Assembly (NCBI RefSeq): GCF_001442615.1
Contig: NZ_LMXN01000001.1
Coordinates: 718,694 to 782,693 of the forward strand
Source: Algoriphagus resistens
GTDB lineage: Bacteria; Bacteroidota; Bacteroidia; Cytophagales; Cyclobacteriaceae
Direction of reading: 5' to 3'
Length of the DNA: 64,000 bases
A program made the position numbers and the translations under genes. The notes beneath the pieces are model-generated. The model was not told the origin of the DNA, did not search any database, and saw nothing but the letters and a program-made list of their open reading frames with translations. Below, in pieces: positions 34,852 through 44,928 of the stretch; the first letter of the stretch is position 1, and each line of letters begins with the position of its first letter.

Positions 34852-35805
34852 CTAGGTGTTAAGTTCTTCTTCTTTTTCCGGGAGCAGCATGGAGGCCAAT
34901 ACCCCTCCAATCAGAGAAAGCCCTATCACAGTCAGGGATAGCCATTCCGGGATTTCAACATGATGCGAGAAAATCATTTTCAATCCGACAAAGCCAAGAA
35001 TTGCCACAAGGCTATAATTGATGAAGCGGAATTTGTTCAACATTCGGGAAATCAGAAAATACATAGACCTCAACCCCATAATGGCCAGGATATTTGAACT
35101 GAAGACAATGAAAGGGTCAGCTGTAATAGCCAGAATAGCAGGTATGCTGTCCAAAGCAAAAAGAATGTCCGTAAGTTCTATGATAACCAAGGCCATAAAC
35201 AGCGGGGTTGCAATCCGGATTCCCCTTTTGTAGATGAAAAATTTCTCCCCTGCTGTAAACGCTGTAAAGGGGAGGATTTTTCTCAGGTTTTTAAATATAA
35301 AAGACTCCTTGGGCTTAAACTCCTCCCCGTCTGATTTCAGCATTTTAAAAGCGGTAAAAAGTAAAAATGCCCCAAAGAAATATATGATCCATTCAAATTG
35401 GTTGATCAGGGCCACTCCAAAAACTATCATCAAAGCACGGAAAAAGATAGCCCCCAAAATCCCCCAGAAAAGTACACGGTGCTGGTATTTCTCCGGAATG
35501 GAAAACGATCTGAAAATAACCGCAATCACGAAAATGTTGTCAACGCTTAAGGATAACTCGATCAAATATCCCGTGATGTATTTTAACAAAGCCTTGTCCG
35601 GGGATAAGCCGGTTGGATTTTGAATATGGTCGCCTGAAAACAACCACCAGATAACCCCGGAAAAAGAAAGTGCCAGAGACACCCAGATTCCCGTCCAGAT
35701 AGCCGCTTCCTTTGATTTTATAACATGGGAATTTTTATTGATGACCGCAAGGTCAAGGAATAGAAACAATAAAATACAGAGTATGAAAATTATCCAGACG
35801 GTCAT
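34852..35805 (-). CDS. TerC-family integral membrane protein
   Basis: 317 residues, about nine membrane helices, with the acidic TerC/Alx pattern (ELSLSVDNIFVIAVIF, IIELTDILFALDSIPAILA). TerC/Alx proteins export manganese or take part in metal loading of exported proteins. No Mn riboswitch structure could be recognised in the 169 bases upstream. The following operon-like order is CNNM/HlyC, then DedA, all on the same strand: membrane proteins often tied to metal or lipid homeostasis. Confidence 0.93.
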   Translation of the reverse strand: MTVWIIFILCILLFLFLDLAVINKNSHVIKSKEAAIWTGIWVSLALSFSGVIWWLFSGDHIQNPTGLSPDKALLKYITGYLIELSLSVDNIFVIAVIFRSFSIPEKYQHRVLFWGILGAIFFRALMIVFGVALINQFEWIIYFFGAFLLFTAFKMLKSDGEEFKPKESFIFKNLRKILPFTAFTAGEKFFIYKRGIRIATPLFMALVIIELTDILFALDSIPAILAITADPFIVFSSNILAIMGLRSMYFLISRMLNKFRFINYSLVAILGFVGLKMIFSHHVEIPEWLSLTVIGLSLIGGVLASMLLPEKEEELNT

Positions 35806-35974
35806 AGAAGCAATAGTTGTGTAAAGATGTAGATAGAATTCGATAGTTTAGGAAATCAGGTGACCCTGAATTGAAGAGGATCATATGTATAAGTAGCCAG
35901 ATATCCCCGGACTGCTTTGTGGCATGGTCCCATAGCAATGAAATATTTCTTGTTACTGATCATAGGTGAAAATA

Positions 35975-37246
35975 TTATAACTTTTTAACCAGGATTTTGT
36001 CTATACGCGGGCCATCCTTGTCCAATACCTCCAGTCTGTATCCTTCGAAATCCACATACTTTCCTTCTTCAGGTATAGTCTGCGATTTGTAAAGGATCAG
36101 ACCGGCCACAGTGGTAAAGCTTTTATTTCTGAAATCGATACCCGTATCAAAAAACTTTTCAAAATCATGGACAGGAAGTTGCCCGTCAATGAGCCATGTG
36201 CCGTCTTCCCGTTGATGAATTTGAAACTCCTCCTGATTGGGTTCTGAAGTGTCTCCCACCAGGGCATCTACTATATCATCCAATGTGATGATGCCTACGG
36301 TTACACCATATTCATCAACCACAATACCATAGTGAAGCTGTCTGATTTTGAATAACTCCAGAGCCTGATAGGCATACGTTGTTTCATTTAAGTATAAGGG
36401 TTCGTGTGCAATGGATCTCAGATCAAATTTGGTAGAAAGTTTTTTGTCAAACAGGTCTTTGACCTGTACCAGACCAATAATATTATCCAGATTATCATTG
36501 ATGCAAAGCGGGTAGGCCGAGTGCTTTTCCCGGTTGATTTTATCCCTGACCATCTTTTCATCATCGGTAATGTCAAAATAAACCAGTTCACTGCGATGCG
36601 TAAAGAGACTGTTAATCCTCCTGTCTCCCAGTTCAAATACCCGCTGTACAATATCCTGTTCAATGGCCATTATCTCACCACCTTCAGCACTCTCGCGGAT
36701 AATGGATTTGATTTCTTCTTCGGATACCGCATTTTCTGATTTATGCCTTATCCCAAAGAGGGTCAAAAGAAAGTCGTTTGAGGCCGTAAGCAACCATACA
36801 AACGGACTTGTGATTTTGGACAGCAGGATCATAGGTCTGGATACCATAGCCGCAATGGTTTCAGGGAAAGTCATGCCCAGCCGTTTTGGAAACAGTTCTC
36901 CCAGTACAATAGAAAGGTAGGTGACCATAAGCACTATTACTCCCACTGCCAGCGTATGCGCATAGGGCGCCAGCAAATCAATCCTGGCTATCCGGATTGC
37001 AAAATCCTCGGTAAGATTATCCCCACTATACACCCCCAATAGAATACCGATCAGTGTGATGCCGATCTGGACGGTAGATAGAAATTTCCCGGGATTTTCC
37101 GAAAGCTCAAGGGCTGCTTTCGCTCCTAAAACGCCCCGCTTTTTTTGGTTTTCCAACTTGAATTTCCTTGCAGAGACGAGTGCCAGCTCTGACATGGCAA
37201 ATACACCGTTCAGCAGTATCAGAAGAAGAATGATTGTAATTTCCAA
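35975..37246 (-). CDS. Hemolysin-C/CNNM-family membrane protein (DUF21-CBS-CorC_HlyC)
   Basis: 423 residues: DUF21 with four helices (about 1-190), a CBS pair (about 205-330, THRSELVYFDITDD and VVDEYGVTVGIITLDDIVDA) and a C-terminal CorC_HlyC domain (about 345-423, DGQLPVHDFEKFFD). Members transport or sense Mg2+ (MpfA/CorB type). It is not a toxin despite the old name. Confidence 0.94.
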   Translation of the reverse strand: MEITIILLLILLNGVFAMSELALVSARKFKLENQKKRGVLGAKAALELSENPGKFLSTVQIGITLIGILLGVYSGDNLTEDFAIRIARIDLLAPYAHTLAVGVIVLMVTYLSIVLGELFPKRLGMTFPETIAAMVSRPMILLSKITSPFVWLLTASNDFLLTLFGIRHKSENAVSEEEIKSIIRESAEGGEIMAIEQDIVQRVFELGDRRINSLFTHRSELVYFDITDDEKMVRDKINREKHSAYPLCINDNLDNIIGLVQVKDLFDKKLSTKFDLRSIAHEPLYLNETTYAYQALELFKIRQLHYGIVVDEYGVTVGIITLDDIVDALVGDTSEPNQEEFQIHQREDGTWLIDGQLPVHDFEKFFDTGIDFRNKSFTTVAGLILYKSQTIPEEGKYVDFEGYRLEVLDKDGPRIDKILVKKL

Positions 37247-37298
37247 AACCGTATTTTAATTAATGAACCTATAAAGCAAGTAATCTTTCAAATCTAAA

Positions 37299-37493
37299 TT
37301 ATATATCTATCCGCTTTTCTACCGGTAAAGAGGGAAAAGCAAGATAGGATTTGGTTAACCTAACAAATGGACCCACTTTAGGCTGCCCGCAGTGTTGGGA
37401 TTTCATCCATCCGTCTTCCGAGCTGACATGCAAAGGAGCTACAGTAATATCCATCATTACGGATAATCCGATTAAACTGCTATTGCACATCAT
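37299..37493 (-). CDS. Possible small protein after the DedA gene
   Basis: 64 residues starting MMCNSSLIGLSVMMDI, with no family I know. Its ATG overlaps the DedA stop (TGATGATG), which favours translation, but composition is not distinctive and it could be chance. It contains one CG motif (QHCGQPK). Confidence 0.3.
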   Translation of the reverse strand: MMCNSSLIGLSVMMDITVAPLHVSSEDGWMKSQHCGQPKVGPFVRLTKSYLAFPSLPVEKRIDI

Positions 37494-38125
37494 CAGGACA
37501 CCTTTTCTCTTTTGAATTTACTAAACTGTCTGATTATAGGAATGGAGGTAACCGCGATCAGTACCACAATGATCCATTCTATATAATGCATAAGGTCGGG
37601 AAAGATGATTTTCAGGAAATATCCCGCCATCACCAAACTGGATGTCCATACCAGTGCGCCGACCAGATTATAAACCATAAAAATTCTAAAATCGGATTTG
37701 ATCAAACCCAGACAGAGCGGCAGAAATGTTCGGATCACTGGAATAAACCTGCCGATGATAATGGCTCCATGCTGCTGTTTTTCAAAGTACGAGGCAGCCA
37801 TATTAAGGTACTTTGATTTGAAGAAAAATGAGTCCGGCCGGGAAAGCAGCCATTTGCCCAACTTTAGCCCTACAAAGTAGGATAGGGCATAACCCAGAAA
37901 TGCCGCCAGTGCAATACTGGAAACCAATATATAGATGCTTACATCCAGGACAGGTAATCCGCAAAGCATGCCTGCCAAAAACAGCAGGGAATCCCCCGGC
38001 AGGAAGAAGCAGAAGAATACGCCGTTTTCTGTAAATATAATTGCCAATAGAAGAATCAGCCCGCCCCGGTTTATTATCAGTTCAGGACTCAAAAACTCCA
38101 AAATGGACAGAAGAAATTCATGCAT
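37493..38125 (-). CDS. DedA-family membrane protein
   Basis: 210 residues with about five membrane helices and the DedA (VTT) core: FLPGDSLLFLAGML, GYALSYFVGLKLG, GRFIPVIRTFLPLCLG. DedA proteins act as lipid flippases, especially of undecaprenyl phosphate or phosphatidylethanolamine. The start overlaps the end of the symporter gene by 8 bases. Confidence 0.93.
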   Translation of the reverse strand: MHEFLLSILEFLSPELIINRGGLILLLAIIFTENGVFFCFFLPGDSLLFLAGMLCGLPVLDVSIYILVSSIALAAFLGYALSYFVGLKLGKWLLSRPDSFFFKSKYLNMAASYFEKQQHGAIIIGRFIPVIRTFLPLCLGLIKSDFRIFMVYNLVGALVWTSSLVMAGYFLKIIFPDLMHYIEWIIVVLIAVTSIPIIRQFSKFKREKVS

Positions 38126-39563
38126 GGGTTTGTTTTTTGGTTATACTTTCTGGAAATGAATGAAAAGGGTCAGTATCCTGTGTTGCCAGGCTCGGATGAT
38201 CTGTTATCTTCGGACCAAATTCCCCTTCCCATTTGGCAATAACGCAGGTCGCCAGACAGTTGCCTATGACGTTGACCGATGTCCTGGCCATATCCATTAA
38301 TTCATCGATCGCCAAAATCAGGAATATAGGAGCCATGGGCAGGTTGAAGGTCGCTGCGGTGCCCATCAGAATAATAAGGGAAGCCCTGGGAATGCCCGCA
38401 ACACCCTTGCTTGTCAGCATAAGGGTAAGCACCATCAACAGTTGTTCTGCTATCCCCAGCCTGATCCCAGCTGCCTAGGCAACAAAAACAGATGCCAATG
38501 CAAGGTAAAGGGTGGTGCCATCCAAATTGAAGCTATAGCCCGTCGGCATGACAAATGCCACGATTTTACGCGGGACGCCAAACTTTTCCATGGCTTCCAT
38601 CGCCTTGGGAAGTGCCGCCTCAGAGCTGGTAGTGGCAAAAGCAATCGAAACAGGCTCAGAGACTGCTTTTATAAATTTGATAACGGGGATCTTTAGTGCA
38701 AGGGCTATGGGAAGCAGAACCAGAAGGATAAAAGCCAAAAGCGCCACATACAAGGTAGCCAGCAGATGAAATAGATTGATCAAAATTCCCAGACCCATTT
38801 CTCCCACCGTAAAGGCGATTGCAGCTCCGACCCCAAATGGGGCGAAGTACATAATCACCCGCGTAAAATTGAACATGACTTCTGATAAGCTCTCGGTAAA
38901 AGAAACCATCAATTGCTTCTTTCTGCCATCTTGAACCAATGCGAGTCCTATCCCGAATAGGATACTGAAAATCACAATCTGAAGAATTTCCCCTTCAAAG
39001 ATGGACCTGGCGATATTTTCAGGGAATATATGTAAGATAACTTCCTTCCAGCTCCGGGCTGTTCCCTGAACAGGCACTTCACCCACCGGCAACTCAATAC
39101 CGACCCCGGCCTGTGAGCTATTGATTGCCAGTAAGCCGATCAGCAAAGCCAGTGTCGTGACCAGTTCAAAATACAGAAGTGACTTCCAGCCCATCCTACC
39201 TACCTGTTTTAAGTCGGAATGACCTGCTATACCCACCACCAAGGTACCAAAAAGCAGGGGAGCGATCACAGTCTTGATCAGTTTAAGAAATACCTGACTG
39301 ACTACTTTGAGGTTCATTGCCAGTTCAGGAAAGTCAACTCCTATAGCAATTCCAATAAGCATACTCCCAAATATCCAGGTGGTGAGAGATGCTTTTTTCA
39401 GGCAATAGCCCACCACTGCTGCAATTCCCAGCCACCTGCTTATAAACAGCAACGAAGTGGGCAGCAATTCGGGCCATGGCATATGGATTACCAATACAAT
39501 TGCTGCTTGAAAAGCCAAAGCACACAGAAGGTAGAAGATAGCTTTTGAGTTTTTAGTTGTCAT
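38118..39563 (-). pseudogene. Dicarboxylate/amino acid:cation symporter (DAACS) interrupted by an amber codon
   Basis: One frame of 481 codons with a single TAG at 38475-38477 (codon 363). Before it: FATTSSEAALP, MPTGYSFNLDGTTLYLALAS and VFVA; after it in the same frame: AAGIRLG, then MLTSKGVAGIPRASLIIL. Homologues read FVAQA at this spot, so a CAG to TAG change fits. The DAACS fold needs both parts (HP2 and helix 8 follow the break), so the protein is dead unless the codon is read through. The rest shows no frameshift, so the lesion is recent. The substrate would be glutamate, aspartate or C4-dicarboxylates with H+ or Na+. Confidence 0.9.
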
Positions 39564-39927
39564 ATAAGATGTTGAGACAAGATTAGTTTATCACAGGAAC
39601 CATGAGGGGTAATAGGGTTTTTGCGTAGCCTTAGCAGAAGCGGTTCAGGAAGCTATCCGGAAAGGGGGAGGGCATGCCTTTGACAAGATTCAGGACCGCA
39701 TATTACTTTGTAGGTGCGCTTGATTTCTGATCTGACCAAAGGGCAGGTTTTCCTTTGGACTCATGCTCTATAGCATGTTTAACAACAAGACCTGACTCAG
39801 CCATATAGTATCGGCAGCCCGGAAGATCCCACATAGGATTACCGGTTAAGCATAGATCTGTTGTTGCCTATATAGCTTGTTTCCGGTAGGGTTGGCCAGT
39901 TACAGAAAACGCATGGTTTTCCTGTAA
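39564..39927 (-). other. Intergenic, no gene seen
   Basis: 364 bases with short frames only; nothing supported. Confidence 0.5.
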
Positions 39928-40296
39928 CTACGTGAAGTAATGGTGTGGAAAAATGATCAGGAAAGCAGGAAAGTTGGGGACAATGCCAAAAGCTGTTTTT
40001 TCATAATTGCTTCCCATTGAACGACAAATTGCCGAAAGACCGGAATAGGTGAAAGCGATAACATTGGCTTTAAAAAAATGATGAATACTTCGGACAAGGG
40101 GTCTTTCAGGAACAAAACTTTTGGGAAGCGCTTCACCTATTTCCAAGATTGAACTTTGTTGAAGAATGGCATCAGACCCGGCCAGTTCCAGGGTTATACG
40201 GCTAGATGGACCCAAACTCTCTGGAACATCTCCTGCCCAATCGCCCAGCGACCCTACAAGATTCAGAACTAAGAATAAGATTACTAAAACCCTCAT
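39928..40296 (-). CDS. Hypothetical protein, possibly exported
   Basis: 122 residues beginning MRVLVILFLVLNLVGSLGDW, a plausible signal peptide. The rest matches no family I know, and the C-terminal third is hydrophobic (FGIVPNFPAFLIIF). It lies between two long gaps in a pseudogene-rich stretch, so it may be spurious or a remnant. Confidence 0.35.
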   Translation of the reverse strand: MRVLVILFLVLNLVGSLGDWAGDVPESLGPSSRITLELAGSDAILQQSSILEIGEALPKSFVPERPLVRSIHHFFKANVIAFTYSGLSAICRSMGSNYEKTAFGIVPNFPAFLIIFPHHYFT

Positions 40297-40637
40297 AAGA
40301 AGTATTTGCTGCTAAAGCTAGGAGAAATAACCAATATTCTAATGGGGCCCCGCAAGTTTTTTGAATAAAATCCACTTGCTCCCGACCCACAAGAAAATGA
40401 ATTCTCCAGATTGGTATTTTTATTGGACTACAGCTATTTTTACCATACTGCCGGGATTAAATCAGGAACCCATCTAGGACTCATTCTTTAAGAAAGGGGT
40501 TAGCTAATGAAGCAACTTGCTCTCAGCAGAGGCCTGAAGACCTGTTGACCATTTCGGTATAGGAACGATTGGCAGAGGGAGCCATGCAACAAGCAAAGTT
40601 GTTGCATGGCATTTGAAAACTATTCCGTTAAGAAGAA
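40297..40637 (+). other. Intergenic, no gene seen
   Basis: 341 bases. It contains a hairpin CAACTTT/GTTGC-like stretch near 40588-40610, but nothing convincing. Confidence 0.4.
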
Positions 40638-40927
40638 ATGAATAAAAAAGTTGAAAAAACTGTTTCAATAAACAAAGCTCCTTTCCAAGTTTGGGAATAC
40701 CTGACTAACCCAATTCTAATGAAAAAGTGGATGAGGGAACCTGAAATGAATGTTGAAGTAATGACGGACTGGAAGGTTGGGAATCCTGTTCTTATAAAAG
40801 GCTTCCATAATGGCTGTTGGAAATACAAATCGAAAATTTTCCAACCGGGTCAATCCATAAACATTTAGACTTTTACTGGCAGGGAACAGCCAACGTATTA
40901 AAAAACCTTATTGAACAGGAAGAATAA
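40638..40927 (+). pseudogene. SRPBCC (AHSA1-like) gene with internal deletion
   Basis: The first 76 codons look like a normal START-like protein (VEKTVSINKAPFQVWEYLTN, KVGNPVLIKGFHNG). The frame then stops, but another frame directly afterwards gives the usual family ending (FYWQGTANVLKNLIEQEE, TAA at 40925-40927). About 40-50 central codons are missing, so this is an internal deletion with frameshift. Confidence 0.7.
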
Positions 40928-41100
40928 AAAACTCCTCAAGCAATGAATAATCAGTCAAAGCCAGTTCCCGTTTACCGGATTTGATCTTATTGGCTGCATG
41001 TTTGTCTGTTACCGCGAAGGAAGGACAGTAATTCCGGGGCATAACTGACATGTTGAATACCGGAATCACTGGGGTGTTCCCCGTAGGCAAAATATGCTGA

Positions 41101-41619
41101 TCAGTCAACAGGTTTATATGCAATGGCATCCACTTCAACCAACATATTATCTAGTGCCAGCATGGGCACAGGAATCAATGTACTGGCCGGGAATTCATTG
41201 TTGCTCCAGACCTTCCGCATCTCATCTGACCAGATGGCAAGCTTCTCAGAATCGTGATTGACAATCAACACCGTGATTTTAAGAACGTCTTCCGGGTTTA
41301 ACCCATATTCTCCAAGTACGGTCTTTAAGTTCAGAAGGGCATAAGTCACCTGGGTTCTAAAATCCCCGGAAAGGGTATGCTCTAAATCTTCAGCACCACT
41401 TTGTCCGGATATAAAAATGTACTGTCCGTCTTTATCGGCTGCACTAGTTGAGTGGGAAAAAGCATAGGGAGTTGGGTCAAATAGCTCTTTGGGGTTTTTA
41501 TGGAGTACATGGCTCATTGTATTGTGATTTATGGTGTTTTTTTGCTGATCCGGTTCTTTACAGCCCAATATCAGTCCGACAAGAATTGATGCTAAGACTA
41601 CAGTCTTCTTTATTTTCAT
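41101..41619 (-). CDS. RidA-family protein with lipoprotein signal
   Basis: 172 residues. Leader MKIKKTVVLASILVGLILGC with lipidated Cys20, then a full RidA/YjgF domain (about 50-172: FISGQSGAEDLEHTLSGDF, LNLKTVLGEYGLNPEDVLK, EVDAIAYKP). RidA proteins hydrolyse reactive enamines/imines in the cytosol; here the signal places it outside the inner membrane. The Arg that binds the carboxylate in RidA (usually in the ‘R’ of SAR/ARP near the end) is not evident, so it may act on another substrate. Confidence 0.88.
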   Translation of the reverse strand: MKIKKTVVLASILVGLILGCKEPDQQKNTINHNTMSHVLHKNPKELFDPTPYAFSHSTSAADKDGQYIFISGQSGAEDLEHTLSGDFRTQVTYALLNLKTVLGEYGLNPEDVLKITVLIVNHDSEKLAIWSDEMRKVWSNNEFPASTLIPVPMLALDNMLVEVDAIAYKPVD

Positions 41620-41647
41620 TTTTTGGTTGTTTAACTTTTGAGCTGGT

Positions 41648-42529
41648 TTAACTTTTGTTTTTTTTGAGGTTGATCAGCGTCACCGAAAACAGGATAACAG
41701 CTATTCCGCCCCATTGCAAGGCTTTGATTTCTTCATTGAGTAGTAAATAGGCACTTAAAACTGAAACGGGGATTTCCAAAGCCGCGATAATACTCCCAAA
41801 ACCGGTTCCGGTTTCGGGAAAGCCCTTATTGAATAGGATGGGAGGAAGAATAGTCCCAAAGAAACCAAGAAAAGTACCCCATTTCAAAAAAACAATCCAG
41901 TTAAACTCTTCCAGCAGTTGAACGTTCCAAAACACTACAACTGCCAAAAGCCCTCCGTATACCAGGTATGTGCTTCTCTTAAGCGTGGGCAGTTCCAGGG
42001 AAATTTTGTTGGAGGCATATATTGCGGCGGTATAGCTTAAAGCGGCCAACAGGCCAAAACCAATTCCGGTAAAATTGACGGTTACAGAATCCTCAAAAAC
42101 CTTTGCGGCAAGCATGGTGCCTACAATGGCAATAATAGAACCTGTTACTTTAGTTTTATCAATGCGTTCCCTGCCAGTAAAAAACTCCAAGACCACCCCC
42201 ATCCATATCGTTTGCATGAGTAGTACAATTGCTACCGATACAGGAACATATTGTATGGATAAATAGTAAAAACTGCTGGTTAGCCCCAATGATGTTCCAA
42301 AAAGCATCAATTTCAGCTTTGGATAAATTGAAGCGGTTTTATTTTCAGGCTTTCGGGAAAAGAACAATGACAAAATACTCAGTAGCAATGCTCCAAAAAG
42401 GAACTGGGAAAACGTCAATCCGGCAGTACCGATACCTCTGTTGTTCGCAAATTTCACGAAAGTGGCCAGTATACCATAGCTTGCCGCTCCAATTGCAATG
42501 TATACTGCTCCTTTTAGCTTGTTGTTCAT
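41648..42529 (-). CDS. EamA-family drug/metabolite transporter
   Basis: 293 residues, ten membrane helices in two EamA repeats (about 5-140 and 150-287; each ends in a helix like the YVPVSVAIVLLMQTIWMG segment). Exporter of unknown metabolite. It lies 28 bases after the RidA gene start on the same strand, so the two may be co-transcribed. An inverted repeat sits 51 bases upstream of the start. Confidence 0.9.
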   Translation of the reverse strand: MNNKLKGAVYIAIGAASYGILATFVKFANNRGIGTAGLTFSQFLFGALLLSILSLFFSRKPENKTASIYPKLKLMLFGTSLGLTSSFYYLSIQYVPVSVAIVLLMQTIWMGVVLEFFTGRERIDKTKVTGSIIAIVGTMLAAKVFEDSVTVNFTGIGFGLLAALSYTAAIYASNKISLELPTLKRSTYLVYGGLLAVVVFWNVQLLEEFNWIVFLKWGTFLGFFGTILPPILFNKGFPETGTGFGSIIAALEIPVSVLSAYLLLNEEIKALQWGGIAVILFSVTLINLKKNKS

Positions 42530-42579
42530 TCTGAAGAATTTTGTTTAAGTGCAAGACCAAGGTTTTTTTCTCATGGGGA

Positions 42580-42600
42580 AAGTACTTATGACCAGTACTT
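42580..42600 (-). promoter_or_regulatory. Inverted repeat upstream of the EamA gene, operator-like
   Basis: AAGTACT-tatgacc-AGTACTT, perfect 7-bp arms with a 7-base spacer. The shape is like sites bound by winged-helix (HxlR/MarR) regulators; no such gene is adjacent. Confidence 0.4.
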
Positions 42601-43107
42601 CCGTTCGGAATAGCTTTTTGCCACCAACGGACTACTTACTTTTTGGAGCATCAACCTGCTTTGAAAGCCTGTTGGCAGCACAGTAGAACATGGGGTTAAA
42701 GTGATATGGCATTTCCCATCTTGATTAAGTTAAAATTAGAGGTCAAAAATAATCAGGCTACCACGCTGAGACCTTTACATATGTTGAGTGGGTAAAACAA
42801 TTACCGATTTTTGCCGACAAAATTCTACTCAATTGTGTTGGTGTATTATCCGGACGGCTGGGTCAAATCTGCCAACTTTTATAGCCTCCCTGCGGGTTAA
42901 ATTCCGGAAGCAATTTATTTCTGATTTGATAGAATAATGAGGGCAGAACCGATCGCCCCCTCTTTAAGAGTTTATCCCGATGGAACAATCCCAATGACTT
43001 TGCACGGGGATTCTGACAAATACAACTAGTTCCTTTTCTCTACTGACATAGGGCTGTCACCGACCGGATTTAAGTTTGCATCATATCAAATTTTAAACAG
43101 TAATAAA
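42601..43107 (+). other. Intergenic, no gene seen
   Basis: About 500 bases between divergent genes with only short frames. It may hold remnants of a lost regulator gene, but nothing is recognisable. Confidence 0.4.
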
Positions 43108-44073
43108 ATGACAAGAGTTACCGGCAAAAGTTTTAATCCAATCGAATTTCCAAGACCTACAATGATTTCAGTTAATGGCGTGGTACTGGAAGTATTTGAA
43201 GCAGGTCAACAAAATTCAGGGAAAGCTATCGTTCTCTGTCACGGTTTTCCGGAGCATGCATTTTCATGGCGTTATCAGATACCGGCTCTCGCTGCAGCAG
43301 GCTTCCATGTCATTGTCCCAAATCAACGTGGCTATGGTAACTCATCCCGCCCGACCGAAGTAACAGAGTATGGTATAGAACACTTGACCGATGACCTTAT
43401 CGCGCTTCTCGATCATTATGGATATAAGGATGCCACCTTTGTCGGTCACGACTGGGGTGCTAATATCGTTTGGAGTTTGGCACTATTGCATCCTGAGCGG
43501 GTAAATAAAGTAATAAACCTGGCTTTGCCTTATCAAGAGCGTGGAGAAAAGCCATGGATTGAGTTGATGGAAGAACTAGTTGGAGCAGACTTCTATTTTG
43601 TTCACTTCAATAGACAGCCTGGAGTAGCAGATGCTATAATGAATGAAAATGTATTCCGCTTCCTGCGTAACATATTCCGCAAAAACATACCCATCACTCC
43701 CCCTGAACCCGGAATGCTTATGATCAATCTTGCAAGGGCAGAAAAACCACTTGGGGAGCCCTTAATGGATGATAACGAACTGTCTGTGTTCGTTTCTGCT
43801 TTCGAATCATCCGGGTTTAACGGAAGTATAAATTGGTACAGAAACCTTGATAGAAACTGGCACTTAATGGCGGACGTAAAACCAATCATTCATCAGCCGA
43901 CCCTTATGATATATGGTGAACAGGATACGATTCCAAAGTCCGAAAACCTTAAAAACATCGTTCCCAATCTGGATATTGTCAGTCTGGATTGTGGTCATTG
44001 GATTCAGCAGGAAAAACCTGAGGAAGCAACCCAATCAATTTTAAATTGGCTAGAACAACAGAATGCTTACTAA
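43108..44073 (+). CDS. Alpha/beta-fold hydrolase, epoxide-hydrolase type
   Basis: 321 residues. HGFPEHAFSWRYQ (HGxP oxyanion motif), PNQRGYGNSSRP, and GHDWGANIVW with Asp115 as nucleophile; Asp in GEQDTIP and His in CGHWIQQEKPEE complete the triad. The HGFPE/GHDWGA pair is characteristic of soluble epoxide hydrolases. It overlaps the next gene by 11 bases. Confidence 0.92.
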   Translation: MTRVTGKSFNPIEFPRPTMISVNGVVLEVFEAGQQNSGKAIVLCHGFPEHAFSWRYQIPALAAAGFHVIVPNQRGYGNSSRPTEVTEYGIEHLTDDLIALLDHYGYKDATFVGHDWGANIVWSLALLHPERVNKVINLALPYQERGEKPWIELMEELVGADFYFVHFNRQPGVADAIMNENVFRFLRNIFRKNIPITPPEPGMLMINLARAEKPLGEPLMDDNELSVFVSAFESSGFNGSINWYRNLDRNWHLMADVKPIIHQPTLMIYGEQDTIPKSENLKNIVPNLDIVSLDCGHWIQQEKPEEATQSILNWLEQQNAY

Positions 44074-44644
44074 GGATATAGAAACATATTACCCTCAAAG
44101 CCGAACAGATTGGAGGCAATGGTTGGAAAAAAACCATCGGTCCAAACAGGCTGTCTGGCTTGTTTATTACAAGAAAAAGTCCAGTTTCCCTTCATTAAGC
44201 TGGAGTGAGGCCGTTGATGAAGCACTTTGTTTTGGTTGGATTGACAGCACAAAAAAAACGATTGACGATTTTTCGTTTATGCAGTTTTTTAGCAAACGTA
44301 AACCTAAAAGCAACTGGTCAAGAATCAACAAAGAAAAAGTTCAGCAACTCATTGACAGCAAAAGAATGACAATAACGGGTTACAAAAGCATTGAGGCTGC
44401 AAAACAAAACGGCTCCTGGACAATTTTAGACGAAGTAGAAGAACTCTTAATTCCAAACGACTTAGAATGTGCACTCGAAAAGCATAAGGGCTCAAAAGAT
44501 TATTTCCTGGGTTTTAGTAAATCGACACGAAAAATAATATTAGGCTGGCTTGTCGCTGCCAAACGACAAGAAACCCGACAAAGACGCATTGACGAAGTGG
44601 TGGAAAGTGCAGCTAAGAACCTTAAACCGAAACACTTGCGATAG
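44063..44644 (+). CDS. YdeI/OmpD-associated family protein
   Basis: 193 residues. The family start is clear (WRQWLEKNHRSKQAVWLVYY, EAVDEALCFGWIDS), followed by FFSKRKPKSNWSRINKEKV and a helical end. Distant YdeI members are linked to antimicrobial peptide or bacteriocin tolerance, but the biochemical function is unknown. Translation is probably coupled to the preceding hydrolase. Confidence 0.88.
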   Translation: MLTKDIETYYPQSRTDWRQWLEKNHRSKQAVWLVYYKKKSSFPSLSWSEAVDEALCFGWIDSTKKTIDDFSFMQFFSKRKPKSNWSRINKEKVQQLIDSKRMTITGYKSIEAAKQNGSWTILDEVEELLIPNDLECALEKHKGSKDYFLGFSKSTRKIILGWLVAAKRQETRQRRIDEVVESAAKNLKPKHLR

Positions 44645-44928
44645 ATAAGACACAACACGTTGTAGCGCTTTGCAAGTTGATCAAATGCTTTGAAAAGGAC
44701 ATAGGTCTGTGGAGCATGGGATAGTCACGCGAGATTCTCCAGAATTGCGTTCGGGAAAGTCCATCCTGTTTATTTCCTCACGGGACAGGTTATGTCTATT
44801 AAGTGAATTACCCACCCACGGCAGAGCCGATTATAAGCCGTTTAATAATTGCTGTACCAAATATTTTTTTGATTTTCCGGGTGATATTCTGGGAGTAAAA
44901 TGCACTTTTATACTAAAAGAGGTATTCT

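Noticed and set aside
35806..35974. Mn2+ riboswitch (yybP-ykoY) before the TerC gene
   Set aside because: TerC/Alx genes sometimes carry it, but I could not identify its conserved loops in these 169 bases.
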